From CAYTZH01 sp964442285 (GTDB taxonomy: Bacteria > Myxococcota_A > UBA9160 > JAFDET01): a stretch of DNA of 64,000 nucleotides. The notes beneath the pieces were generated by a model. It had not been told where the DNA came from and made no database searches. It saw only the letters and a list, made by a program, of their open reading frames with translations. Each line of letters opens with the position of its first letter. Within the stretch, counting starts at the first letter, position 1. Shown here piece by piece: positions 33,205-42,054 of the stretch. The stretch covers positions 1-64,000 of the forward strand of contig CAYTZH010000017.1 of the NCBI GenBank assembly GCA_964442285.1, read 5' to 3'. The position numbers and the translations under genes were made by a program.

Positions 33205-35775
33205 CTAGCCGGACCGGAAGCGCGCCACCTCCCGGCGCAGCGCCTCGGCCTCGTGGTCGAGGCTCTCCACGGCGCGCTCGATGCGCCCGCCGGTCTCACG
33301 GTTCGCGCGCGTATGCTCGCCCACGCGATCCAGCAGGCCGAGGGCCTCGGCGCAGGCCCGCGCCTGCCCCTGCAGCGACTCGTGGATGTGACCCACGGCG
33401 AGCCGGACGCCCTCCACGTTCTCGCGGATCCGCTCGCCGCCCCGCTGCTGCTCCAGGGTGTGGTCGCGGGCCAGCTGCGCCGCCTCCCGCACGGCCGCGG
33501 TCCCGGTCAGGATGCGCTCGGAGCCGTGCTCCTGCTCCTGGGTCGCCGAGCGGATGCGCGCAACGCCCGCCGACACCTGCTCCATCAGGGACACCACGTG
33601 CCCCGCCGCCTTCGCCTGCTCGCGCACCGCGCCGGCAATCGCGTCGATGCGGCCTTCGCTCTCCCGGGCGGCCGCGGTGATCTCGTCGAGGGAGGCCGCG
33701 GCCTCCGACGACAGCACCACCCCCTCCGCCACCCGCTCCACGCCCCGCACGATCGCGCGGGCGGCATCCGCGGTGCCGTCCTGCACCGCGCCGATCCGCT
33801 GGGCGATCTCGCGGGTGCTCGAGAGCACCCGTTCGGCCAGGTCCTTGATCTGGTCCGCCACCACGGCGAAGGCCCGTCCGCCCTCGCCCGACTGGGCCGC
33901 GATGATGGCGGCGTTCAGGGCCAGCAGGTTGGTCTCGTCCGCAACGTCGTCGATGACCGTGAGGATCCCGCCGATCTCGGCGGCGCGGTCATTGAGCCCC
34001 TCCACCACCGAGCGTACCGTCTCCGTCTCCCGGCGGATCGCCTCCATGCCGAGGGCCGTCTGCTGGACGCGCTCCTGCCCCCGCTCGGCGGCCGCCACCA
34101 CCCGATCCGACAGCTTCGCGGTCTCCCCGGCGGTGGTCTCCACCTGGCGCACCGAGGCCGCGACCTCCTCCATGCTGCCGGAGGTATCGGCGGCGGCCCC
34201 GGAGAGGGCGTCGGTCCCGCGGGCCACCTCCGTCACGCTGCGGGCCATCTGCTCGATGGCTCCCGCCATCTCGTCGACGCGCTCGTTCAGCCCCCCCGCC
34301 ATCTTCGCGAGCTCGCGCCCCAGGGAGCCGACCTGCTGGACCGAGCCCGCGGACTCGTCCGCCGCACCCGACAGCGACTCCGCCGACACCGCGATGCCCC
34401 GGACCGCCTCCTCGACGCGGCCCATGGCCCCGCGCGCCTCCTCCAGCGCCTCGGCCTGGGCCTGGCTCCCCCCGGCCACGTCGGTTCCGGCGCCGGCGAT
34501 GCCCAGGGCCGCCGCCTCCACCCCGGCCCCGGCGCTGGCGATCCGCCCGACCATCTCCCGCAGCGACACCTCCATGCGCTCGAATGCCCGTCCGAGCGCG
34601 CCGAGCTCGTCCTCGCCGTCGTGGATCTCGCCGGGGCGGAGATCGCCCGCCGCCACGTGCTCGGCCCGCTGCTGCAGCCGCCCCGCCGCCGCCGCCACGT
34701 CGCGGGAGACCGCCCAGGCCACCAGGGAGGCCAGCAGCCCCGCGGCGACGAGCACGGCCAGCAGCACGCCGGGGGCCGCGCCGGCCCCGCCGCCGACGCT
34801 CTCCCACGCAGTCGCCGCCACCAGGACCTCGCCGTTGCGGAGCCGGCGCCACGCGAACGTGTTCGGCGACTGGAAGGCCCGGCTGTCGCCGCGGCGCCCT
34901 TCGCTGGCGAGGATCGCCTGCCGCTCCACCGCCGCGAGCAGCTCGGCCGGACCGCGGCGGACGCTGCCGTCGGCGTGGAGCACCACCACGTGCTCGACCA
35001 CCCCGAAGAGGCGGGCCTCCTCCGCGAGCCGGGCGAGCGCCGCGGGCTCCGGCGTGTCGCCGAGGCGTGCCTGGACCCGGTCGAGCCAGCGCTCCTGCAG
35101 GCCCGTGGCGTGTTGCTCCACGGCGCGCCCGGAGAGCGAGAGCGCGAAGAAGATGCCGAAGACGACGCCCACGAGCGTCACCCCCGTGACCGCGATCCGC
35201 AGCTTCCTCCCCAGGGACAGCGGCGTGATGGCGCGCGCCCGGTCCTCCGCCAGGCCCGCCTCGGACGCGACCGCGAGCCACTCCGGCTCCGCCACCCGTT
35301 TCGCCGCCAGGTAGATGAAGATCTCCGAGAGGACCCCGCCCGAGACGATGCCCCCCAGCAGCACCGCGGCCGAGAAGGGCGGGAAGCCGTCGAGGAGCAG
35401 CCAGGAAGCGCCCGCGAGCAGGCTGCCGCCGACTGTCCAGCACAGGAGTCCGCCCACCACCATCTGCCGGGGCAGTGCGACCAGGCGCCCGAAGGCCTCG
35501 AGCTGCTCCGCGGGCCCGGCGAGCCCGGCCTCGATCCGGTCGAGGACCCGCGCGACCCGCGCGTAGAGCTGCTGGTAGAGCCAGGTCATCGTGGGGAAGA
35601 GCACCGCCACCGCGATCCCGAGCAGCTTCAGGAAGCCCCCGAGGTGGGCGGGCGGAAGCTGGAGCAGCAGGACCAGGTAGAGGACGACGATGGCGACGCA
35701 GGGGATCGAGACGAGGCTCACCCGCGCCGTCATCCGACGCTGGAACGCGACCCCCCGACGTTCTTCCCCCGGCAT
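33205..35775 (-). CDS. Methyl-accepting chemotaxis protein with a six-helix membrane part
   Basis: An 856-residue receptor, last gene of the chemosensory cluster. Membrane helices are at about 20-40, 47-70, 104-127, 134-157, 191-215 and 336-356. Between the last two lies a segment of about 120 residues, predicted periplasmic, with FQSPNTFAWRRLRNGEVLVA at about 301-320. HAMP follows (about 357-405), then a long coiled coil with the hairpin tip VIDDVADETNLLALNAA near residue 610. No C-terminal CheR-binding pentapeptide is seen (it ends REVARFRSG). It shares architecture with the second receptor of the cluster. Ligand unknown. The CheY start codon lies three bases away on the upstream side. Confidence 0.92.
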   Translation of the reverse strand: MPGEERRGVAFQRRMTARVSLVSIPCVAIVVLYLVLLLQLPPAHLGGFLKLLGIAVAVLFPTMTWLYQQLYARVARVLDRIEAGLAGPAEQLEAFGRLVALPRQMVVGGLLCWTVGGSLLAGASWLLLDGFPPFSAAVLLGGIVSGGVLSEIFIYLAAKRVAEPEWLAVASEAGLAEDRARAITPLSLGRKLRIAVTGVTLVGVVFGIFFALSLSGRAVEQHATGLQERWLDRVQARLGDTPEPAALARLAEEARLFGVVEHVVVLHADGSVRRGPAELLAAVERQAILASEGRRGDSRAFQSPNTFAWRRLRNGEVLVAATAWESVGGGAGAAPGVLLAVLVAAGLLASLVAWAVSRDVAAAAGRLQQRAEHVAAGDLRPGEIHDGEDELGALGRAFERMEVSLREMVGRIASAGAGVEAAALGIAGAGTDVAGGSQAQAEALEEARGAMGRVEEAVRGIAVSAESLSGAADESAGSVQQVGSLGRELAKMAGGLNERVDEMAGAIEQMARSVTEVARGTDALSGAAADTSGSMEEVAASVRQVETTAGETAKLSDRVVAAAERGQERVQQTALGMEAIRRETETVRSVVEGLNDRAAEIGGILTVIDDVADETNLLALNAAIIAAQSGEGGRAFAVVADQIKDLAERVLSSTREIAQRIGAVQDGTADAARAIVRGVERVAEGVVLSSEAAASLDEITAAARESEGRIDAIAGAVREQAKAAGHVVSLMEQVSAGVARIRSATQEQEHGSERILTGTAAVREAAQLARDHTLEQQRGGERIRENVEGVRLAVGHIHESLQGQARACAEALGLLDRVGEHTRANRETGGRIERAVESLDHEAEALRREVARFRSG

Positions 35776-35778
35776 CGG

Positions 35779-36156
35779 CTACTCGAGCTTGAGGAGGCTC
35801 TTCGCGACCGCCAGCACCTTGTTCGCCTGGATCGGCTTGGTCAGGTACTCGTTGGCACCGAGCGCGAGCGCGCGCTCGCGGTCCTCCTTGGCGCCTTCGG
35901 TGGTGACCACGACGACGGGCATGTCCTTGATGTTCTGCTCACCCCGAATCAGGCTCACCAGCTTCAGTCCGTCCATCACGGGCATGTTGATGTCCACCAG
36001 GGCCAGGTCGAAGTGGTCGCTCGTCACCTTGCGCAGGCCATCCATGCCGTCCTGGGCCTCGACGATGTCCACGTCCTTGAGACGCTTCAGCGCGAACGCC
36101 AGCAGCTGACGCATGGTCGGGCTGTCTTCGACGATCAGGATTCGGTACTGAGCCAT
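35779..36156 (-). CDS. CheY-type single-domain response regulator
   Basis: A 125-residue receiver domain. The acidic pocket is VEDSPTMRQ, phospho-acceptor Asp55 is in LVDINMPVMDG, Thr in VVVTTEG and the Lys in YLTKPIQ. No output domain is attached. It lies between the GAF gene and the receptor gene in the che run. Its target may be a motility motor or another regulator; no flagellar gene is in the window. Confidence 0.93.
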   Translation of the reverse strand: MAQYRILIVEDSPTMRQLLAFALKRLKDVDIVEAQDGMDGLRKVTSDHFDLALVDINMPVMDGLKLVSLIRGEQNIKDMPVVVVTTEGAKEDRERALALGANEYLTKPIQANKVLAVAKSLLKLE

Positions 36157-36186
36157 GGCCGGTGCCTCCGTCCTCTCTCGAGGGCC

Positions 36187-37005
36187 TCACTTCGTGAGGA
36201 GGTCGATGAAGCCCTGGATCGTGTTCAGCTTCCGCTCCGACTGTGCGTACAGGCGGCTCGAGAAGATCGCGGTCGCCGCGTGTCCGGCCAGGAGCGTGAA
36301 GAGCTCGTGGTCCAGCGGGGTGAAGCTCTCCTTCTGCTGGAGCAGCTTGTAGATCGCGATGGCGCCGATGGCCTGATCCTGCACCCGGAGCGGGATGCAG
36401 GCGATCGGCTCGTGAAGGTCTTCGGAGCCGCGGGTGTCCCCGCACCACGTATCGCCCGAAGCCACGCACTCGCCGATGCGGCCCTCGCCCAGGGGAAGCT
36501 GCGGGAAGAGCGAGAGATCCTTGCCTTCGGACGCCACCGCCTCCAGCCGGCTGGTCTTCTCGTCCGCCACGTAGACCGCGAAGACCTCGGCGCCCACCAG
36601 GTTGATGACGATCTCGAGGACGATCTTGAGGACCTCGCCGAGGTCGAGCGTGGAGTGGAGCTGGTAGCTGGCCACGTAGAGGTTGGCCAGGGCGTTGTTC
36701 TCCTCCTCGATCTCCACGTAGCGGGCCGCGAACTGCTGGTTCTCCTGTTCGGCCTCCTGGAGCCGACGCAGGGCGGCGTCCCGCTCCTCCTGCAGGTTCT
36801 CGATCTGGCTCAGCAGCTCGCCCCGGAGCTTCTCCCACTGTCCGGGGTCCTGGGCCGCGGTGTTCTGCTGCAGCTCCATGTGGAGAAGCCGCCGGCGCAG
36901 GCGCTCGTTCTCCTGTATGAGCTGCTTGGTGAACTCCGCGCCGCGACTGAAGAGCTTGAGGAACTCCTCGCCGCGGGCGAACACGCCACCCTTGTCCTGG
37001 CTCAT
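36187..37005 (-). CDS. Coiled-coil GAF domain protein
   Basis: A 272-residue soluble protein. Residues about 20-115 form a long Gln/Glu-rich coiled coil (QLIQENERLRRRLLHMELQQ), followed by a GAF domain, about 125-250 (LDLGEVLKIVLEIVINLVGA, IACIPLRVQDQAIGAIAIYK). GAF domains bind small ligands or mediate contacts; no histidine kinase or cyclase part is attached. It overlaps cheB as ATGA, so it belongs to the chemosensory unit. Possibly a cytosolic input or adaptor for CheA or the receptors; that is inference. Confidence 0.85.
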   Translation of the reverse strand: MSQDKGGVFARGEEFLKLFSRGAEFTKQLIQENERLRRRLLHMELQQNTAAQDPGQWEKLRGELLSQIENLQEERDAALRRLQEAEQENQQFAARYVEIEEENNALANLYVASYQLHSTLDLGEVLKIVLEIVINLVGAEVFAVYVADEKTSRLEAVASEGKDLSLFPQLPLGEGRIGECVASGDTWCGDTRGSEDLHEPIACIPLRVQDQAIGAIAIYKLLQQKESFTPLDHELFTLLAGHAATAIFSSRLYAQSERKLNTIQGFIDLLTK

Positions 37006-38105
37006 CGCTTACCCCCTCGTCCGGCGCGCGGCGCGCGCGGGACCTCGGACTCGCGGGGAGCCCGTCGCACTCCGGATTGGATCACGGCCGCGATCTCCCC
37101 GAGCGGGAGGAGCGCATCCACCGCCCCGGTCCGAACGGCCTGTTGCGGCATGCCGTAGATCACCGCCGTCTCCTCCGACTCTGCGACCACCGATCCCCCC
37201 TCCGCCTGGACCGCGCGCACGCCCCGACGACCGTCGTCTCCCATGCCGGTCAGGACCACGGCCAGCAGCCCGCCCCCGTAGTGCTTCGCCGCCGACTCGA
37301 AGAGGGCGTCGACCGACGGGACGTACTTGTCCTCGCCCGACTGCTCGCGGATGCAGGTCACGACCTTCCCGGCCCGGGATTCCAGCGACAGGTGGAAACC
37401 GCCCGGCGCCACCAGGATGAGCCCCGGCTCGGGGGTGTCGCCGTCGCAGGCCTCTCGGGCCCGGAACGGGGTCAAGCGATTCAGCCGCTCCGCGAAGCCC
37501 AGGGTGAAGCCCGCGGGCATGTGCTGGGCCACGAGGAACGGGATCGAGATGGGCTCCACGAACGAGCCGAACACCTGCATGAGCGCCGCCGGGCCGCCAG
37601 TGGAGGACCCGATCACCACCGCGTCCGGGAGGCGCTTCGTGGCGTGGCGCTGGCCGGTGGGCGCCGGCGGCGCCGCGATCCGCTCCTTGACCTTCTCGAT
37701 GCGGAGCTGGCGCAGCGCGTGGACCTTGCGGATGAGGCTCTGCTGGATCGACTCGAGCTCGGGCGTCGCCCGGGGCGACGGCTTGGCGATGAAGTCGATC
37801 GCCCCGAGATCGAGCGCCTTGAAGACGTCCTGGTCGCCGGTCCGACCGCTGATGACCAGGATCGGCGTGGGTCGCTTGCTCATCACGAGCCGCAGGAAGG
37901 TGAACCCGTCCATGCGCGGCATCTCGAGGTCGAGCGTGATGAGGTCCGGCGTGAGATCGAAGGTCTTGCGCAGCGCCTCTTCGCCGTCCCGCGCCACCCC
38001 CACGACCTCGACCAGGGGCGAGCTCTCGAGCATGCGGGTGATCGTGCGCCGGCTGAAGGCCGAGTCGTCGATCACCAGCACGCGAATGACCTCGTTCCGG
38101 GTCAT
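37002..38105 (-). CDS. cheB: Chemotaxis protein-glutamate methylesterase/deamidase
   Basis: A 367-residue enzyme that removes methyl groups from receptors. The receiver domain has Asp59 in ITLDLEMPRMDG. The esterase domain carries the triad Ser168 (IGSSTGG), His195 (QHMPAGFT) and Asp291 (LTGMGDDGRRG). A linker of about 35 residues joins them. ATG at 38105 overlaps cheR as ATGA. The C-terminal 20 residues are Arg-rich and unusual for the family. Phosphorylation by CheA would raise its activity. Confidence 0.95.
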   Translation of the reverse strand: MTRNEVIRVLVIDDSAFSRRTITRMLESSPLVEVVGVARDGEEALRKTFDLTPDLITLDLEMPRMDGFTFLRLVMSKRPTPILVISGRTGDQDVFKALDLGAIDFIAKPSPRATPELESIQQSLIRKVHALRQLRIEKVKERIAAPPAPTGQRHATKRLPDAVVIGSSTGGPAALMQVFGSFVEPISIPFLVAQHMPAGFTLGFAERLNRLTPFRAREACDGDTPEPGLILVAPGGFHLSLESRAGKVVTCIREQSGEDKYVPSVDALFESAAKHYGGGLLAVVLTGMGDDGRRGVRAVQAEGGSVVAESEETAVIYGMPQQAVRTGAVDALLPLGEIAAVIQSGVRRAPRESEVPRAPRAGRGGKR

Positions 38106-39019
38106 CCCGACCTCCGATCGCTGCGGTCGACGGCCGCCGCCGCCGCCGCGTGCCAGGGGTCGTAGGGCGTATCTCCGGGTGCCGGTTTGCGGTACACGAG
38201 GTCGTGGCGCAGGTGGCGCAGCTCGAAGGCGCTGCTCACGTTGACGAGGGATTCCGAGTGGCCGAGCAGCAGGTAGCCGCCTCCGCGCAGCCGCGTCTCG
38301 AACGTCCCGATCACCTCCTTCTTGGTGTCGAGGGAGAAGTAGATGATGACGTTCCGGCACAGGATCACGTCCATGGTGCCGAGGAGGGCGATCTTGGTGC
38401 GGTCGATCAGGTTCAGGTGGATGAAGTCCACCTGCTTCTTGACGTCGTCGGCGATCCGGAAGGACCCGTCCTTCTCGGTGAAGTAGCGGTGGCGGAGCGC
38501 ATCCTCGGTCTGGCGGAAGGAGGATTCGCGGTAGAGGCCCCGGCGCGCCTTCTGGAGCATCGCCCGGGAGATGTCCGACGCGTACACCCGCAGGTCGACC
38601 CCCGGCTCGAGGCCCGCCTCGCGGGCCAGCATGACCACCGAGTAGGGCTCCTCGCCGCTCGAGCATCCGGCGCACCAGACGTGGACCGGCCGGCTCGAGG
38701 TCCGGCGGAGCTCGGGGATGATCTCGTCGATCAGGGCGGTGAGCTGGTTGCGCTCCCGGAAGAAGTAGGTCTCGTTGGTGGTGAGCTCGTCGACGACGCG
38801 GGCGAGCTCGTCCTGGCCGGAGGCGTCCCCCCGAAGCAGGTAGTGGTAGGCCGAGAAGCTGCCGAGGCCGAGCTCGACGACCCGGCGGCCCAGCCGCCGC
38901 TCCAGGACGAAACGCGACTCCTCCCCGAAGTGCAGCCCGCAGTGGCTGCGCAGGAGCTCGCAGAGCATCCGGAACTCCGCGTCCCTCAGCGGGGGTGCGC
39001 TCTCGTCCATCGGGACCAT
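38102..39019 (-). CDS. cheR: Chemotaxis protein methyltransferase CheR
   Basis: A 305-residue SAM-dependent enzyme methylating glutamates on the receptors. The N-terminal helical domain is followed by TTNETYFFRE, the SAM motif VWCAGCSSGEEPYSV, YASDISRAML and ILCRNVIIYF, all intact. ATG at 39019 is used; a second ATG at 39010 is in frame three codons on. It directly follows the HEAT-repeat gene. No TPR extension is present. Confidence 0.95.
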   Translation of the reverse strand: MVPMDESAPPLRDAEFRMLCELLRSHCGLHFGEESRFVLERRLGRRVVELGLGSFSAYHYLLRGDASGQDELARVVDELTTNETYFFRERNQLTALIDEIIPELRRTSSRPVHVWCAGCSSGEEPYSVVMLAREAGLEPGVDLRVYASDISRAMLQKARRGLYRESSFRQTEDALRHRYFTEKDGSFRIADDVKKQVDFIHLNLIDRTKIALLGTMDVILCRNVIIYFSLDTKKEVIGTFETRLRGGGYLLLGHSESLVNVSSAFELRHLRHDLVYRKPAPGDTPYDPWHAAAAAAVDRSDRRSG

Positions 39020-39024
39020 TCGCC

Positions 39025-41112
39025 CTACCCGTCCAGCCTGCGCAGTGCGCGGAGGATCGCGTCGCGCACGAAGTCGTCCTGCTCGGTCTCCAGGCGCCGG
39101 AGGATCGTCGGGACGGCCTCGGCCAGCCCCCGTTCCCCGAGGCTCTGGATCGCCTCCGCCCGCACGGCCCAGTGGTCGTGGGCCACCAGGGGCAGCAGCG
39201 ACTGCAGCTGCTCGCGGTCGGCGTGGTTGCCGACGCAGGTGACGGCCGCCTGCACCAGCGCCGGGTCGTCGTGGGCGAGCAGGCGGGCCGCCCGCTCCCC
39301 GGCCCGGCTGCCGCCGATCCAGCCCAGCCCCTCGAGGGCGGCGATCGCGACCGGCCCCTCGTCCCGAAGCGCGCGGCCCAGGGCGTCGACGGCGTGGCTC
39401 AGGTCGCCCGCCTCGCGGGTGCGCGCGGCCCGGCTCCCGATGGCCCGCAGGGTGGCCGCGCGCACGCGGGCGTCGGGGTCGTCGGCCAATCGCTCGAGGT
39501 CCTCGACCACGTGGCCCCCGTCCGACGCGCCGAGCGCGCGGGCGGCGGCGATGCGGACATCGGGCGACTCGTCGGCCAGGGCGAGGCGGAGGGTGTCGAG
39601 GGCTGCGCCCGGGCCGAAGCGCTCCATGGCCTGGACCGCGGCCTTGCGCACCCCCGGACTGGCATCCTTGAGCAGCCACTCCACCAGATCCGTGTCCGTG
39701 GAGCGGGCGATGCCGCCCAGCACCCGCGCCAGCGCCAGCCGCACGCCCTCGGACGCGGCGTCCAGTCGCGACGAGAGGTGATCGACGGCCTGCGCCCGCA
39801 GTGGGTGGGCATCCTCGCCCGCGGCCAGCGCCAGCACCGCCTCCACCGCCGCATCCAGCTCGTCCTCGGCCTCGGGCTCGCCGTCCCGCAGGGCCACGGC
39901 CTCCAGCCACCGCACCAGGGGCAGCAGCGCCTCCCCGCAGCGGCGCGCGCCCAGGGCTCGGGCGGCGGCGCCGCGCAGCTCGCCGTCGGGCTCGTCGAGG
40001 CACGCCAGCAGCCGGCGGCGCCCCAGCTCCCCGCCCGTGTGGGCGAGGACCCGGCAGGCCAGCCCGCGCCCCTCGGCGTCGAGCCCCGGCCAGCCGGCCT
40101 CGATGGCCCGCTCCGCCACCGCGCCCAGGCCGCGCAGGGTGGCGAAGGCCACCTCGACCAGCGCCTCGTCCCGGCCGGCGAGCAGGATCGGCACCACGAC
40201 CTCTTCGCGGTCGAGGAGCCCGAAGAACTGGATGAGCTGCAGCCGCGTGGCCAGGTCTGCGGTGGCGAGACGCTCGAGACCGTCGCGCACCAGGCGCTCG
40301 TCCGCGGTCTCGCGGATCCGCGCCCCCAGGCGCTCCGCGGCGTCGCCATCGCGGCGGGAGAGCGCACGCAGGAGGGCTTCGACGGCCGCCTCGCGGGTGG
40401 AGCGCGCCGCCGCATCCAGCCCCTTGAGGAGGATCTCGTCGCCCTCCGCGTCCCCCTCCACCCGTCCCAGCACGGCGTAGGCGGCCGGGCGCAGCAGCGG
40501 ATCGGCGAGGGCCGGCGCGAGCTCGGCCGCCGACAGGGGCGCCTCCAGTCGCGCCAGCGCCTTCAGAGCCGAGAGCGCCACCAGGCGGTCGTCGTCGCCG
40601 GCGGTGGCCGCCCCGCGCAGCACCGGGATGTCCTCGACGTCGCCGATGGCGCCGAGCGCGTCGGCCGCGGCACCCCGCACGTTGGTGTCGGGGTCGCTCA
40701 GCATGGCGTGGAGGCGGCTGCGCGCGCCGCCGTGGCCGATGCCCGCCAGGGTGTCCACCGCGAGCTTGCGGACGTCCACGTCCTCGCTGTGGCTGGCCAG
40801 CAGCAGCTTGTCCACGGCGCGCTCGCCGCAGCGGATCAGCGCCTCCGCGGCGGCATTGCGGCGGCCCGGGTTCTCCCCGTCCGAGAGGGCGCCGATCAGG
40901 GCGTCGATGGCCAGCCAGGAGGCCGGGGCCGCGACGAGGCGCTCCACGGCGGCCTTGCGGACGCGCCAGCCGGGGTCGCCCAGGCCCTCCACGAGCCGCG
41001 GGAGGGCCTCTTCGGCGGGCAGCGCCGCCAGGCGCTCCACCGCCAGCCGACGGATCTCTTCGTCGGCACTGCGGAGATCGGAGAGGATGCTGTCGCGGTC
41101 GCGTCCGTCCAT
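39025..41112 (-). CDS. HEAT-repeat protein of the chemosensory cluster
   Basis: A 695-residue protein made almost wholly of HEAT/PBS-lyase-like repeats of about 31 residues, roughly twenty of them, with recurring VRKAAVERL, VRGAAADALGAIG, VRIAAARALG and VRAEAIQSLG helices. No signal peptide, membrane segment or catalytic domain is seen, so it should be a cytosolic solenoid scaffold. It lies in the middle of the che genes, eight bases after the zinc-ribbon gene and just before cheR, which argues that it works with the chemosensory array. Such a protein is not part of the textbook Che set. ATG at 41112 is the first codon of the repeated region. Confidence 0.85.
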   Translation of the reverse strand: MDGRDRDSILSDLRSADEEIRRLAVERLAALPAEEALPRLVEGLGDPGWRVRKAAVERLVAAPASWLAIDALIGALSDGENPGRRNAAAEALIRCGERAVDKLLLASHSEDVDVRKLAVDTLAGIGHGGARSRLHAMLSDPDTNVRGAAADALGAIGDVEDIPVLRGAATAGDDDRLVALSALKALARLEAPLSAAELAPALADPLLRPAAYAVLGRVEGDAEGDEILLKGLDAAARSTREAAVEALLRALSRRDGDAAERLGARIRETADERLVRDGLERLATADLATRLQLIQFFGLLDREEVVVPILLAGRDEALVEVAFATLRGLGAVAERAIEAGWPGLDAEGRGLACRVLAHTGGELGRRRLLACLDEPDGELRGAAARALGARRCGEALLPLVRWLEAVALRDGEPEAEDELDAAVEAVLALAAGEDAHPLRAQAVDHLSSRLDAASEGVRLALARVLGGIARSTDTDLVEWLLKDASPGVRKAAVQAMERFGPGAALDTLRLALADESPDVRIAAARALGASDGGHVVEDLERLADDPDARVRAATLRAIGSRAARTREAGDLSHAVDALGRALRDEGPVAIAALEGLGWIGGSRAGERAARLLAHDDPALVQAAVTCVGNHADREQLQSLLPLVAHDHWAVRAEAIQSLGERGLAEAVPTILRRLETEQDDFVRDAILRALRRLDG

Positions 41113-41120
41113 GGTGTCCC

Positions 41121-42044
41121 TCAGGCCGCGCCTCGCTGCCCGGCGACGCGCAGGAGCTCTTCCTGCAGGTAGTCCCGCTCGGCTGCGACGCGCGGATCGA
41201 TCCGGCTCTGGAAGAGACCGCGGCCCTCGTCGAGGTCGGCGTCCATCGCCTCGATCACGTTCCCGGCGGCCGCGGCGGCGGCGAACTTCTCCTCGTTGTA
41301 GAGGATGACGTCGGAGACGATGATGCGGGCCAGCCGCTCGGCCTTGGCGCGCTCCTCGCCGAGGCCGTCTTCGGCCGGCGCGGGCGCCTCGTCCAGCACA
41401 CCGGCGACGGAGGCGGGCCCCGCCTCGACCGGAGGCGCCGGGACCGGCGGCGCGGCCGGCGTCGGCGTGGGCGCGCCGGCGACCGGGAGATCCAGCTGGC
41501 TCAGGACGCCCTGCAGCGCGTCGGGCAGGTCCTGCGCCTCGCAGTAGTGGTCGGCTCCGTAGTGGTCGGCGGCGGGGCGTCGATAGCGGTTCTGGTCGTG
41601 GATCGCCCCCACCAGCACCACGCCGATCGAACGCAGGCTCTCGTTGCGCTTGACCAGCTCGCAGACCTGGAAGCCGTACATCTTGGGCAGCGCCGCATCG
41701 AGCACGACCGCGCGGGGGAGCAGGCGCTGGGTGGCCAGGATCGCCTCGACCCCGTCGTGGGCCTCGACGGCGCACAGCCCCCAGCGCTCCACCGCCTCGG
41801 CCACCCGCTTGCAGAGGTCGGGGTCCGAGTGGGCGACCAGCACCAGCCGCTCGCGCTCGAGCTGACGCGGCACGGGCGTGGGCGTCGCCTCCACCGCGGG
41901 CTCCGCGTGGGGCCCCGCCGCCTCGGGGGCCTTCACCCGGAAGACCGCCGAGCACTGCGTGCAGCGCAGTCGGACGCCGTCGGCGCGCAGTCGCTCCTTG
42001 GCGATGCGGAACTTCGTCTTGCACTTCGGGCACGCGGCGATCAT
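41121..42044 (-). CDS. Zinc-ribbon (MJ0042-type) protein with a receiver-like domain
   Basis: A 307-residue protein. The N-terminus is a zinc ribbon: CPKC at 5-8 and CTQC at 28-31. Residues about 66-190 look like a receiver domain with Asp116 in AVVLDAALPKMYG as possible phospho-acceptor, but the usual Lys of the last strand is missing (HYCEAQDLP). A Pro/Ala linker follows, then a helical C-terminus (about 230-300). It lies between the second receptor gene and the HEAT gene. Likely a cytosolic member of the chemosensory system; its exact role is unknown and phosphorylation is uncertain. Confidence 0.8.
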   Translation of the reverse strand: MIAACPKCKTKFRIAKERLRADGVRLRCTQCSAVFRVKAPEAAGPHAEPAVEATPTPVPRQLERERLVLVAHSDPDLCKRVAEAVERWGLCAVEAHDGVEAILATQRLLPRAVVLDAALPKMYGFQVCELVKRNESLRSIGVVLVGAIHDQNRYRRPAADHYGADHYCEAQDLPDALQGVLSQLDLPVAGAPTPTPAAPPVPAPPVEAGPASVAGVLDEAPAPAEDGLGEERAKAERLARIIVSDVILYNEEKFAAAAAAGNVIEAMDADLDEGRGLFQSRIDPRVAAERDYLQEELLRVAGQRGAA

Positions 42045-42054
42045 GGCTGTCTCC

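Noticed and set aside
32665..37158. 1497-residue plus-strand ORF
   Set aside because: Antisense shadow of lptE, the receptor, cheY, the GAF gene and part of cheB, caused by strong G/C bias at third positions.
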